Below are positions 35,002 through 43,082 of a DNA stretch of 64,000 nt, one piece after another. Numbering within the stretch: the stretch's first letter is position 1; the number at the start of each line of letters is the position of its first letter. The notes under the pieces are model-generated. The model ran no database searches. It was not told the origin of the DNA and was given only the letters and a program-made list of their open reading frames with translations. The DNA comes from Methylobacterium currus (GTDB lineage Bacteria > Pseudomonadota > Alphaproteobacteria > Rhizobiales > Beijerinckiaceae), in contig NZ_CP028843.1 in NCBI RefSeq assembly GCF_003058325.1, forward strand, positions 146,501 to 210,500. Reading direction: 5' to 3'. The position numbers were made by a program, and so were the translations under genes.

Positions 35002-35272
35002 AGCCCCGGGCAGTGAACGCATCTCCTGCAGCCGACGTCTCGTTTCGGGCAGGCGCCTCCGGCCAATCCGGCAGTTGCGCTTGACAGTGGTCGGGGCCGG
35101 CCCGAGACATTCCTCATTGTAAGGACCGTGTCTCGTTGAGCGATCGATGCCGGTGGCACCCGCACCGACGTCCTGCGCCACGGCGGATCGGTCGCTTAGA
35201 GCCATGGACCCATAGATGCGGGAGCAAGGCGCAGGTCTCGCGTCGCCAGCTCGCTTCAAGTAGGCGCATTAA

Positions 35273-35959
35273 ATGTTGTTTATGTATTGGACCAGCACGG
35301 AAATCAACACTGCACCCGCAGGGCCGGCATGGAAACAGATCTATCCGGATTTTCGGGTCTTTACCGACGAGGATGTCGCCCCGCTTCTACCCGATGAGAT
35401 CAAGCCAATTTTCGGACGGATTCGCCTACCGTCGGCGAAGTCGGATCTGGCCCGTCTGCTTCTCCTGCGCGAGTTCGGCGGCTTCTACATCGACGCCCAC
35501 ATCGGACCGACAGCCCCGGCCTGCCTGCTGAGTACGCTCGACAAGATGTTCGAGTATAACCTCATCCTTTTCGGAAAGGGGTGGGCGATGAACACTCCAG
35601 CCGATTTCGACTTGATGAACGGTGTCCTCGCCGCCCGCAGGAAGACGCCGGAACTCGACCCCCTGATCTCCAAGGTGACCAACAACATCGTTGAACAATG
35701 GCACAAGGAACAGGCGACAGCCGATTACGTTCCGTATAATCTGTTCTCTCTGACCGGAACCTATGCCATCGTCGAGTCCTATTTCGACCACGGCCCTCTT
35801 CGTCCGGAATTGAAGACTGAGTTCCGAGACAAGATTTTTATCCATTACATGAAGGACAACCAGCAATCTGGCTTCGAAATCGCCGCTTTCTACAATTACC
35901 GTAAGCCGGGCGGCCATTGGAGCGAGCGCCAGACGCAGGAACGCTTCTTCCTGGATTGA
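35273..35959 (+). CDS. OCH1-like glycosyltransferase, lower GC
   Basis: A 228-residue glycosyltransferase with the DXD-type sugar-binding region: RLPSAKSDLARLLLLREFGGFYIDAHIG. In the family the motif is normally GGxYxDxD; here it is DAH, so the second aspartate is replaced by histidine. An N-terminal MYWTS stretch fits the GT32/capsular sugar transferase fold. The gene is visibly lower in GC and richer in A/T third positions than its neighbours, indicating recent acquisition. It stands alone between PBP1a and DUF1214, with an AGG 10 nt before the ATG. A role in surface polysaccharide is likely but unproved. Confidence 0.75.
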   Translation: MLFMYWTSTEINTAPAGPAWKQIYPDFRVFTDEDVAPLLPDEIKPIFGRIRLPSAKSDLARLLLLREFGGFYIDAHIGPTAPACLLSTLDKMFEYNLILFGKGWAMNTPADFDLMNGVLAARRKTPELDPLISKVTNNIVEQWHKEQATADYVPYNLFSLTGTYAIVESYFDHGPLRPELKTEFRDKIFIHYMKDNQQSGFEIAAFYNYRKPGGHWSERQTQERFFLD

Positions 35960-36112
35960 GGCGCGGGCGTTTGGCCGGCGCGGCGCGCGCGGAAGGACCG
36001 GCCCCGCGCCCCAAGCCCGCGAGGGAGCGGCCGTGACCTCTTCCCTCCGGCCGGGGCGCGGCTACAAAAACCCGTTCGGCCCCGGCCCGACCTGAGCTAG
36101 ACACGGGCCACG

Positions 36113-36847
36113 ATGCTGACCGAGAAAATCGCCCTTCCGGCCGCCGGGCGCGCCGCGTCCCCCGGCCATCGACTCCCGCCCCGGCTCCTGCGGGGGGCTT
36201 TGCGCCTGCGCCGGGTCGGGACCGTCGGGCTGGTGCTCTACACCCTCGCGCTCGGCGTCGGTCTGGGACTCGCCTCCGCGAACTGGGCGACGCGGGGGCG
36301 CTATCCGTTCGGGGGCGTCGCCCTCAATGCCTGGACGGCTTGGCCGAAGATCGGCTCGCGCGACGCCGACCCCTATGTGCGGGCGATCCATGCCCGCACC
36401 GGCGAGATCCCGCTGGCGCTCGGGGAGGGCCTGCTCCTCACCGCGCTCACCGACGATGCCGGACGCCGGCTCGATCCCTCCTGCCGCTACCGCGTCGCCG
36501 GCGCCACGCCGCCGGCCCGGGCCTGGACCCTGTCGGTGGAGCGGCGCGGCCACGCCAAAGAGGTGGCCAAGCAGGGGGCCGACCAGGCGGTCAAGCACGC
36601 GGCACCGGCCGGCGCGATGCCGCCGCCGCGCACCGGCTTCACCTCCACGGAGGTGCTGCGCGACCGCGACGGCCGCTTCTCGGTGATCGTGAGCCCGACC
36701 GTGCAGCCCGGCAACTGGCTGCCGATTCCCGAAGGCGAGGGCTCGATTCGGCTGGTGCTGCGGCTCTACGACACGCCGGTGGCGGCGAGCACCGGCGTGC
36801 TCGAGCGCGAGGGCGTGCCCTCGATCACCCGGGAGGATTGCCTGTGA
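36113..36847 (+). CDS. DUF1214 membrane-anchored protein
   Basis: A 244-residue protein with one N-terminal membrane segment (about 38-57, VGTVGLVLYTLALGVGLGLASA) and an exported domain. GRYPFGGVALNAWTAWPKIGSRDADPYVRAIHARTGEIPLALGEGLLL and the ending PVQPGNWLPIPEGEGSIRLVLRLYDTPV are DUF1214 signatures. DUF1214 and DUF1254 proteins occur together; the activity is unknown. The stop TGA overlaps the GTG start of the DUF1254-like gene by 4 nt, so the two are co-translated and probably form one envelope complex. Confidence 0.88.
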   Translation: MLTEKIALPAAGRAASPGHRLPPRLLRGALRLRRVGTVGLVLYTLALGVGLGLASANWATRGRYPFGGVALNAWTAWPKIGSRDADPYVRAIHARTGEIPLALGEGLLLTALTDDAGRRLDPSCRYRVAGATPPARAWTLSVERRGHAKEVAKQGADQAVKHAAPAGAMPPPRTGFTSTEVLRDRDGRFSVIVSPTVQPGNWLPIPEGEGSIRLVLRLYDTPVAASTGVLEREGVPSITREDCL

Positions 36848-37440
36848 CGCCGCTCGGCCGCTTCATCCTCGCCACCCTGTGCGGCCTCGTGCTCGCCGGG
36901 CTCGTGCACGTCGCGACGGTGCTGGCGATCCCCTACCTCGCCGCCGGCGACGCCCTGGCGCGCTCGCGCGCGACGCTCGCCAACGACACCTCGGTGCTGG
37001 TCCACGCCGCCGAGACCGGCGGACCGGCGGAGCAAGCTCCGGCGCAGCCGGCAGAGGGGTGGCTGCCGCCGCAGGACCCGGCGGTGGCGGTCGGCGTCTG
37101 CGCCTACGACCTCGACGACGGCCCGGTGCGGATCACCGCCGAGACCGGCCCGCTCATCGAGACGCTCGCCCTGCATGGGCGAAACGGTGCCTACTATGCC
37201 ATCACCGACCAGGCAGCCGTGCGCGGCACGGTCGAACTCGTGATCATGACCCGGCGCCAGTTCGACGAGGCCCTCGCCACCGCCGACGAGGACGAGCGCA
37301 ACCGCGACGTGCGCATCGTCGCGCCGAGCCGGCAGGGCTTCGTCAGCGTGCGGGTGCTCGCCGCCCTGCCGAGCCAGCAGGCGCAGGCCAACGAGGCTGC
37401 CCGCTCGGTCTCCTGCACCATCGACGGGCCGGACGAGTAG
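36844..37440 (+). CDS. DUF1254-like membrane-anchored protein
   Basis: A 198-residue protein with an N-terminal membrane helix (LATLCGLVLAGLVHVATVLAIPYLA) and an exported domain that includes DPAVAVGVCAYDLDDGPVRITAETG and AYYAITDQAAVRGTVELVIMTRRQFDEA. This is the short DUF1254 type found beside DUF1214 in rhizobia. The GTG start is fixed by the 4-nt overlap with the gene before it. The stop TAG lies inside the left arm of a perfect inverted repeat. Function unknown. Confidence 0.85.
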   Translation: MTPLGRFILATLCGLVLAGLVHVATVLAIPYLAAGDALARSRATLANDTSVLVHAAETGGPAEQAPAQPAEGWLPPQDPAVAVGVCAYDLDDGPVRITAETGPLIETLALHGRNGAYYAITDQAAVRGTVELVIMTRRQFDEALATADEDERNRDVRIVAPSRQGFVSVRVLAALPSQQAQANEAARSVSCTIDGPDE

Positions 37441-37472
37441 GGCGATCGCCCCGATCGCGTACGATCGCCCTA
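37438..37472. terminator. Bidirectional hairpin containing both stop codons
   Basis: TAGGGCGATCG (37438-37448) and CGATCGCCCTA (37462-37472) are perfect 11-bp inverted arms around a 13-nt loop. Each arm starts with the TAG stop of its own gene: the DUF1254-like gene on the plus strand and the lipoprotein gene on the minus strand. No T-run follows, which is common for GC-rich alphaproteobacteria. It probably ends transcription in both directions. Confidence 0.7.
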
Positions 37473-38261
37473 TCCCTTGCGCACCAGCACCACCTCGGCG
37501 GGCTCCGGCGGCACGAGGCCGCAGCGTGCCTCGGCATCGGCCGGCAGCAGCGGATCGAGCAGGGTCCGGCGCGAATCCAGGAAGGCGAGTGCCCGCTCGG
37601 CCGCCACCGCCTCGTCCTCGGGGGCAGCCACCAGCAGGTGCTCGAGGGCGTAGCGGTAGGAGGCGGAACGCGCCGCCGTCTCGCGCCGCACCCAGGCGAT
37701 GAGGCAGCGGTTCTCGGCCACCCGCATCGCAGCGCTGCGCACGTCGCGGTCGTCGAGGGTGGTGATGAAGGGCAGGCTCTGCAGCCGCGTCAGGTCCGCC
37801 CGCACCACACGCGACGCCGTCTCGGCGAAGGCCGGGATGAGGCGGCCATCCGCCACCAGGTCGTCGGAGAGACGCCGGTAGCGCGAGACGACCGAGCGGA
37901 ACGGGCCGGCGGTGATCGCCTCGACATAGGCCGCCGGATCGGAGAGGCGCCAGCCCACCGGCAGCACCCGGGCGCGGGTGAGATTGTTGAGGGCGGCGTC
38001 GAAGACGCTGCGCTCCCGGGCCGGCATCAGGAAGCGCCAGGCGCGGTCGCGCAGGGCCCGCTCGTCCTCCGTGAAGGGAAACAGCGAGGCCGGCTCGCCC
38101 CGCTCATGCGCGGCGAAGGTGCCGGCCGCGTCGATCAGGCTGTTCCAGGCGGTGGGCGCCGGGCGGCCGAAATCGCCCTGCTGGGCGCAGGCCGCCACCA
38201 GGGGCACGGCGAGAAGGACGCGGGCGAGCGGCAGGACGAGCGGCAGGACGCGGCGCGGCAT
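37470..38261 (-). CDS. Putative lipoprotein, unknown
   Basis: A 263-residue protein whose N-terminus MPRRVLPLVLPLARVLLAVPLVAAC is a signal peptide with a lipobox (VAAC). The mature part is helical with paired R and E residues (LFPFTEDERALRDRAWRFLMPARERSVFDAALNNLTRARVLP) and two further cysteines. I do not recognise the family; similar lipoproteins appear in Methylobacterium genomes (from memory). The ATG at 38261 begins the signal peptide. It follows a small gene by 16 nt and likely shares its transcript. Confidence 0.8.
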   Translation of the reverse strand: MPRRVLPLVLPLARVLLAVPLVAACAQQGDFGRPAPTAWNSLIDAAGTFAAHERGEPASLFPFTEDERALRDRAWRFLMPARERSVFDAALNNLTRARVLPVGWRLSDPAAYVEAITAGPFRSVVSRYRRLSDDLVADGRLIPAFAETASRVVRADLTRLQSLPFITTLDDRDVRSAAMRVAENRCLIAWVRRETAARSASYRYALEHLLVAAPEDEAVAAERALAFLDSRRTLLDPLLPADAEARCGLVPPEPAEVVLVRKG

Positions 38262-38277
38262 CGGGCGGCGCAAGGCC

Positions 38278-38496
38278 TCAGCGCCGGCAGCGCCGCTCGG
38301 GCGCGGGCAGGCCGGGCTCGACGGCATCGGGCAGCCTCTCATAGCGCACTCCCGTGAACAGCAGAATCTGGCCGCGGACCGTGTCCGCCGAATGGGAATT
38401 GGCCGCACCGCCGACGACCGCGTCCGGGCGCGCCGCCGGGCGGGGAGCCGGGAACGGGATGATGTCCGCCGAGGGACGCCGCTGTGGGCCGACCAT
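38278..38496 (-). CDS. Small conserved protein upstream of lipoprotein gene
   Basis: A 72-residue soluble protein (MVGPQRRPSADIIPFPAPRPAARPD...). The central part is proline/alanine-rich, and the stretch RGQILLFTGVRYERLP followed by a short acidic end looks like a conserved motif in small rhizobial proteins. It is 16 nt upstream of the lipoprotein gene on the same strand, so likely the first gene of a two-gene operon. It is divergent from the DUF2336 gene. Function unknown. An upstream in-frame ATG at 38553 would add 19 low-quality residues. Confidence 0.65.
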   Translation of the reverse strand: MVGPQRRPSADIIPFPAPRPAARPDAVVGGAANSHSADTVRGQILLFTGVRYERLPDAVEPGLPAPERRCRR

Positions 38497-38770
38497 GTGT
38501 GCTCTCCCGCCTCCGTCACGTCCCTCCGGGACCGCCGCCCTTCGCGACCTCACCGGGAGACGAAACCACGCACATGGTTAATGGACTGTTTCCGGGGGCG
38601 CCGTCCCGAGAGGCGGCCGGCCCGCGGCGTAAACCCTCGGTGACCGGGCCGGTGCACGATCCCCGCTGTCCCCAGGCCGGGACCCGGCGGCTGCCCGCAG
38701 CCTTAAGCGTCGCTTTACGCACATCCTCGCATTCTGCGGATCGTCTCCAGTCCTGCGTACCCGATCGCCC

Positions 38771-39883
38771 ATGGCCCGCTCCGCCGCCGACGCTCCGCCG
38801 GACATGTCCGGCCTCCTCGACCTCGCGCGAGACCGGCGTCTCGACATGAAACCGGTCCTGCTGCGGGTGCAGACGGACCTGTTCCGCGCCGCGCCCGTAC
38901 GGGACGTCGCGACGATCCGGGCCTTCGAATCCCTGGCCTGCGGGCTGATCCCGACGGTCGATTCCGCCACGGCCGAGATCGTCGCCCAGAAGCTCGCACC
39001 GCTTCCCGACACGCCGCAGAGCGTGCTGACGCTGCTCGCCGCCCATGGCGGCGGCGCCCGCGACGCGGTGCTGTCCCTGAGCCCGGTCCTGTCGACGGCC
39101 CTGCTCGACGCCGCCGGCAACGGGCCGGAACTCGACGCGGTCATCGCCCTGCGGCACGATCTCAGCCGGGCGCTCGTCGACGACCTGAGCCTGCGCGACG
39201 AGCCGGATGTCGACCTGGCGCTCGCCCGCAACACGACGGCGCCGCTCGCCGGTCCCGCCCTGGAGCGGCTGGTCGAGCGGGCGCGCGGCCGGTCGGACCT
39301 GGCCGCGCTTCTGCTCGCCCGCGACGACCTGCCGGCGGTCGACCTCGCGCCCCTCTACCTGCAGGCGAGCCGCGAGCGCCGGGCGGCGATCCGCGACGGC
39401 GTCGCGGCCCGGGCGGCCCTGCGGCCGCAGAACCGGGCCGGCATGCGCGCCGCCGGGGCGGCGCTCACCGCCTTCGCCGCCCGCGGCGAGCCGGAACGGT
39501 TCGAGGTGGCGCTCGGCGAGGCCCTCGGCATGCCGGGGGTGAGCTTCCGCGCCACCGAGCCGGAACGGCGCGACCTGCTGGCGCTGGCGCTCCGCGCGGC
39601 CGACCTCGCCGAGGAGGAGGCGGTGTTCATCTTCCTGCGCCTCGATCCGTCCATCGCCCGCTCGGTCGAGGCGGTGTTCGGCCTGACCGAGCTGTTCCGC
39701 GCCATGGACGCCGCCACCGCCCGCGACCTCGTCGCCTCGATCCTCGGCAGCGATCCGACCGGACGCAGCGCCACCCCCGAGCAGCACCGTCCGGCCCATG
39801 GCCCGGCCTCGCCGCGCCTCCGCCCGGCCGTCGCCCCGGCCCTGCGCCCGGCCCTGCCGGAGCGGACCCGCAAGACCCGCTGA
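38771..39883 (+). CDS. DUF2336 protein
   Basis: A 370-residue soluble helical protein. The N-terminal helices (LLDLARDRRLDMKPVLLRVQTDLFRAAPVRD) and repeated pairs such as HDLSRALVDDLSLRDEPDVDLALARNTTAPLAG resemble DUF2336, an alpha-helical repeat family abundant in alphaproteobacteria, where some members work with cell-cycle regulators. The C-terminal half continues with an alpha-helical domain, and the last 50 residues are P/R-rich and disordered. ATG at 38771. It is transcribed alone. The assignment is from the helical repeat pattern only. Confidence 0.8.
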   Translation: MARSAADAPPDMSGLLDLARDRRLDMKPVLLRVQTDLFRAAPVRDVATIRAFESLACGLIPTVDSATAEIVAQKLAPLPDTPQSVLTLLAAHGGGARDAVLSLSPVLSTALLDAAGNGPELDAVIALRHDLSRALVDDLSLRDEPDVDLALARNTTAPLAGPALERLVERARGRSDLAALLLARDDLPAVDLAPLYLQASRERRAAIRDGVAARAALRPQNRAGMRAAGAALTAFAARGEPERFEVALGEALGMPGVSFRATEPERRDLLALALRAADLAEEEAVFIFLRLDPSIARSVEAVFGLTELFRAMDAATARDLVASILGSDPTGRSATPEQHRPAHGPASPRLRPAVAPALRPALPERTRKTR

Positions 39884-40030
39884 CGCCAGGAGCGAGGACG
39901 GGGCGCGGAGAGCCGGCCCGGCGGTTTCCCCTCGCTGGCGAAATGGTCTAGGCGTGGCGCTCCGGACGCCGCGCCGCCCGCGACGGGATGGCGCACGACG
40001 GGACAACGAGAAACGTCTCGGGAGAGCCTC

Positions 40031-41341
40031 GTGAGTGCCAGCCTGCCGGTCGCCCTGCCCGATATCGGCGACTTCAAGGACGTTCCGGTGGTCGAGATCC
40101 TGGTCAAGCCGGGGGACCGGATCGCCGTCGACGACCTCCTGATCAGCATCGAATCCGACAAGGCCACCATGGAGGTGCCCTCGCCGGTGGCGGGCGTGGT
40201 GACGGAGATCCTGGTGGCGCCGGGCACCCGGGTGTCGCAGGGCACGACGATCCTGATGGTCGATACGTCCGGCGAGGGCGCCGCGCCCCAGCCGGCACCT
40301 GCGGCCCCGCCGATTCCCGCGCCGCAAGCCTCCCCGGCGGCGCCTGCCCCGGCCCCTGCTGCTCCGGCGACAGCTGTTCCCGCGCCCGATGTCGCCGCCT
40401 CGTCCGACATCCACGCCACGCCCTCGGTGCGCGCCTATGCGCGCGAGCTCGGCGTCGATCTCGCGGGCATCCCGGGCACCGGCCCGCAAGGGCGCATCCT
40501 GCGCGAGGACGTGCTGGCCTTCGTCCGCGGCCAGATGGCGGTCCCCTCCCCCGCCGCAGCGCCGGCCGCCAGCCCGCCGCCCGCCGCCGCGTCGCCCTCC
40601 GGGATCGGCGCCGGCCTGCCGGCCTGGCCGCAGGTCGATCACGGCAAGTTCGGCCCGGTGCGGCGCGAATCACTCTCGCGCATCCAGCAGATCTCCGGCC
40701 AGGCGCTCGCCCGCAACTGGCTGACGATCCCGCACGTCACCAATTTCGACCACGCCGACGTCACCGAGACCGAGGCGCTGCGGCGCGAGCTGAACGGCGC
40801 CGCGCGGCCGGGCAGCCACAAGGTCACGATGGTGGCGATCCTGATCAAGGCCGCCGCCGCCGCGCTCCGGGCCTATCCGCGCTTCAACGCGGCGCTCGAC
40901 GGCGATGCCGTGATCCTGAAGGACTACGTCCATGTCGGCTTCGCGGTCGACACGCCGCGGGGCCTGCTGGTGCCGGTGGTGCGCGACTGCGACCGCAAGG
41001 GCCTCGTCGAGATCGCCCAGGAGATGGGGGAACTGGCCGAGCAGGCCCGCTCCGGCACGCTTCCCCCTTCGGCCATGCAGGGCGGCGGCTTCTCGGTCTC
41101 CTCGCTCGGCGGCATCGGCGGCGACGGCTTCACGCCGATCATCAACGCGCCCGAGGTGGCGATCCTGGGGGCGGCGCGCTCGCGCATCGAGCCGGTCTGG
41201 GACGGCAGCACCTTCCAGCCGCGGCTGATCCTGCCCGTGAGCCTGTCCTGGGACCACCGGGCGGTGGACGGCGCCGCCGCGGCCCGCTTCCTCTCCCACC
41301 TCGCCGCCGTGCTCACCGACCTGCGCCGGGGCGCCCTGTGA
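40031..41341 (+). CDS. Dihydrolipoamide acyltransferase (2-oxoacid dehydrogenase E2)
   Basis: A 436-residue E2 component. The lipoyl domain is residues 1-80 with lipoyl lysine K44 in ESDKATME. An A/P-rich linker precedes the E3-binding domain (ATPSVRAYARELGVDLAGIPGTGPQGRI, about 133-165), and a second linker leads to the catalytic domain (about 200-436) with SWDHRAVDGAAAARF. It resembles pyruvate dehydrogenase E2 (AceF type) but with one lipoyl domain. The start is GTG at 40031. No E1 or E3 gene is adjacent, so this is a second, stand-alone E2 and may act in another 2-oxoacid complex or an acetoin-type system. Its stop overlaps a GNAT gene. Confidence 0.9.
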   Translation: MSASLPVALPDIGDFKDVPVVEILVKPGDRIAVDDLLISIESDKATMEVPSPVAGVVTEILVAPGTRVSQGTTILMVDTSGEGAAPQPAPAAPPIPAPQASPAAPAPAPAAPATAVPAPDVAASSDIHATPSVRAYARELGVDLAGIPGTGPQGRILREDVLAFVRGQMAVPSPAAAPAASPPPAAASPSGIGAGLPAWPQVDHGKFGPVRRESLSRIQQISGQALARNWLTIPHVTNFDHADVTETEALRRELNGAARPGSHKVTMVAILIKAAAAALRAYPRFNAALDGDAVILKDYVHVGFAVDTPRGLLVPVVRDCDRKGLVEIAQEMGELAEQARSGTLPPSAMQGGGFSVSSLGGIGGDGFTPIINAPEVAILGAARSRIEPVWDGSTFQPRLILPVSLSWDHRAVDGAAAARFLSHLAAVLTDLRRGAL

Positions 41342-41808
41342 TCCGGGCGGCGGTGCCGGCCGATTATCCGGCGCTGGCGCGGCTGTTCCAGGAGATGCAG
41401 GCCTATTATGGCGGGTCGTGCCCCCCTCAGGGAGAGGTCGGGGCCGCGCTGGCCGGGCGCCCGGCCGGCACCGAGATCCTGGTGGCGGAGGATGGTGCCG
41501 ATCTCGCCGGCTTCGCCACCTTCTCGGCGGTCTATCCCGGCCCGGGCCTTACGGGCGGCCTCTTCCTGAAGGAGCTGTTCGTCGGTGCCGCCCATCGGGG
41601 TGCCGGCCACGGCCGCGCCCTGATGCGCGCCGTGGCGGCAGAGGCTTTGGCACGCGGACTGGGGCGGGTCGACTGGACGGCGGATGCGGGCCAGCCGCGG
41701 CTGCTGGCGTTCTACCAGGGCCTCGGGGCGGCGCCGAAGCCGGACAAGGTGTTCTTCCGGCTGGACGGAGAAGCGCTCGCGGCGCTCGGCGGGCCGGAGC
41801 GACGCTGA
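41338..41808 (+). CDS. GNAT N-acetyltransferase
   Basis: A 156-residue acetyltransferase. VIRAAVPADYPALARLFQEMQAYYGG is the N-terminal fold, FLKELFVGAAHRGAGHGRALMRAVAAEA is motif A with R-G-x-G-x-G for acetyl-CoA, and AGQPRLLAFYQGLGAAPKPDKVFFRL the C-terminal strand. GTG at 41338 overlaps the E2 stop (GTGA), so the two genes are co-translated. It may act on a small amine or antibiotic; the substrate is not readable. The link to the E2 gene is notable because E2 makes acetyl-CoA, but a functional tie is only inferred. Confidence 0.88.
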   Translation: MIRAAVPADYPALARLFQEMQAYYGGSCPPQGEVGAALAGRPAGTEILVAEDGADLAGFATFSAVYPGPGLTGGLFLKELFVGAAHRGAGHGRALMRAVAAEALARGLGRVDWTADAGQPRLLAFYQGLGAAPKPDKVFFRLDGEALAALGGPERR

Positions 41809-42015
41809 GGCCGGGGGCCTCCCCCCGAGGACCGGAAAGGGGGCGGATGCCGCTCGCCCCGGGAGCGGGGCGGGGCAGGATCGGGGCGCGATCCGCGCGA
41901 CCGCGCTGCAATCAGGCCCTGCCCCTGCTCCGGCACGAGATGCGGTGCACGAGATACGGTCCACGAGAACGATCGCACCGCACCGGAATTCTACCGGCCG
42001 AGTTCAGGCCGTCGA

Positions 42016-42474
42016 TCACACGCACCGAAATGGCTGGAACGCCACCAAAAACCTTTGCGCTTCACCTAGAAGCCGCTTCGTATCTGCCAGATTTTCCTGC
42101 AAGGCGGCGCGTTGTTCTTCAAGAGCTATCTGCAAAGTGCGGTAACGTAGCAGCGCATGTGCCGCTGCTTCCTGTCGTCGCCTCAACTCGTCCGCGGTCC
42201 GCTGCATCCCGACCGATGTCGGTGGAACCACCGATCGCCGCCCTTGGTCCAGATATTCGGCAAATGGCAAATCGAACAGGGTTTTTCCGGTGATATCCGT
42301 GATCTCGAACCCGTATTGCCGGGGGTTTGCCTTCTGCCGCATCAAATCGACGGTCATCGTCCCGATTGCATCGAACGCATCGAGATAAGCCACCTCCATG
42401 CTAGCAAATTCACAGCCGACATGGTCTTTGTTCACTCCGATCGGTGTCCACAAATGAAAATAGAAACGCGGCAT
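42016..42474 (-). CDS. DUF6894-like protein with coiled coil
   Basis: A 152-residue protein. The N-terminal part (MPRFYFHLWTPIGVNKDHVGCEFASMEVAYLDAFDAIGTM... GFEITDITGKTLFDLPFAE) matches DUF6894, a small family abundant in Methylobacterium and Bradyrhizobium. The C-terminal half is a charged coiled coil (RRRQEAAAHALLRYRTLQIALEEQRAALQEN). The gene is noticeably richer in A/T than the surroundings and stands in a gene-poor stretch, so it may be horizontally acquired. The ATG at 42474 starts the conserved MPRFYFH. Function unknown. Confidence 0.78.
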   Translation of the reverse strand: MPRFYFHLWTPIGVNKDHVGCEFASMEVAYLDAFDAIGTMTVDLMRQKANPRQYGFEITDITGKTLFDLPFAEYLDQGRRSVVPPTSVGMQRTADELRRRQEAAAHALLRYRTLQIALEEQRAALQENLADTKRLLGEAQRFLVAFQPFRCV

Positions 42475-43082
42475 ATGAGAGCACCCGCTGGCGGCAAAAT
42501 TCGTCGAGTTGGCGACAACGCATCGGATCAAGATCGATTTCCCGATGGCCGTCTCGAGCCATCGCGGCAAATTGAAGATAACCTATCGAATGCTGCCTTG
42601 CACATACACGGAATGATGCGGCGAAGGATAGCGGGTCTCGGCTGCCCGTAGCCTGCAACGGCCGCACATACCCTCAGGTCAACGGCTCCCGACCCATCCA
42701 TCGGGTCCGCCGGCCTGCCGTGTTCCGACAGGGCGAGTCCTCCGGATCGCTCCATGCAGCTCAGGCCAAGTCAACATGGCCGGCATCCAAGATCGGTCGG
42801 CATCGGCCCATATCGGCGACCCGTCTGGAACGCTCAGGCACCTCCCGCGCGTCCACGGGGGCATACGCGTTCGCGGCGCGGCCTCAGACCCATGCGAGTG
42901 GTCCGCCAGGTTGGGGAGATACGCCCGATCGGGCGAGACGCGCGTCTGAAGGGCCGAAAGCCGCTTGCCCGCACGCGCGATCCGCCTCGGCCGCCGGGAG
43001 GGGGGTCGCGCCCGGCCTCGCGGCACCGACGGATCCCGGGCGCCGCGTTGCCGCCACCCGCGCCCGGGTCTAAGCTCGCCTC
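42475..43082. other. Gene-poor stretch upstream of the cyclase
   Basis: These 608 nt carry no frame with recognisable protein content. The left 180 nt are AT-richer, like the DUF6894 gene, and the rest is GC-rich. I see no inverted repeats of insertion-sequence type and no tRNA. The cyclase start at 43083 lacks a clear Shine-Dalgarno. Confidence 0.4.

Noticed and set aside
38703..38717. TTAA-N7-TTTA resembling a CtrA site before the DUF2336 gene
   Set aside because: The second half deviates from TTAA, and the same bases form a short inverted repeat; a chance match cannot be excluded.
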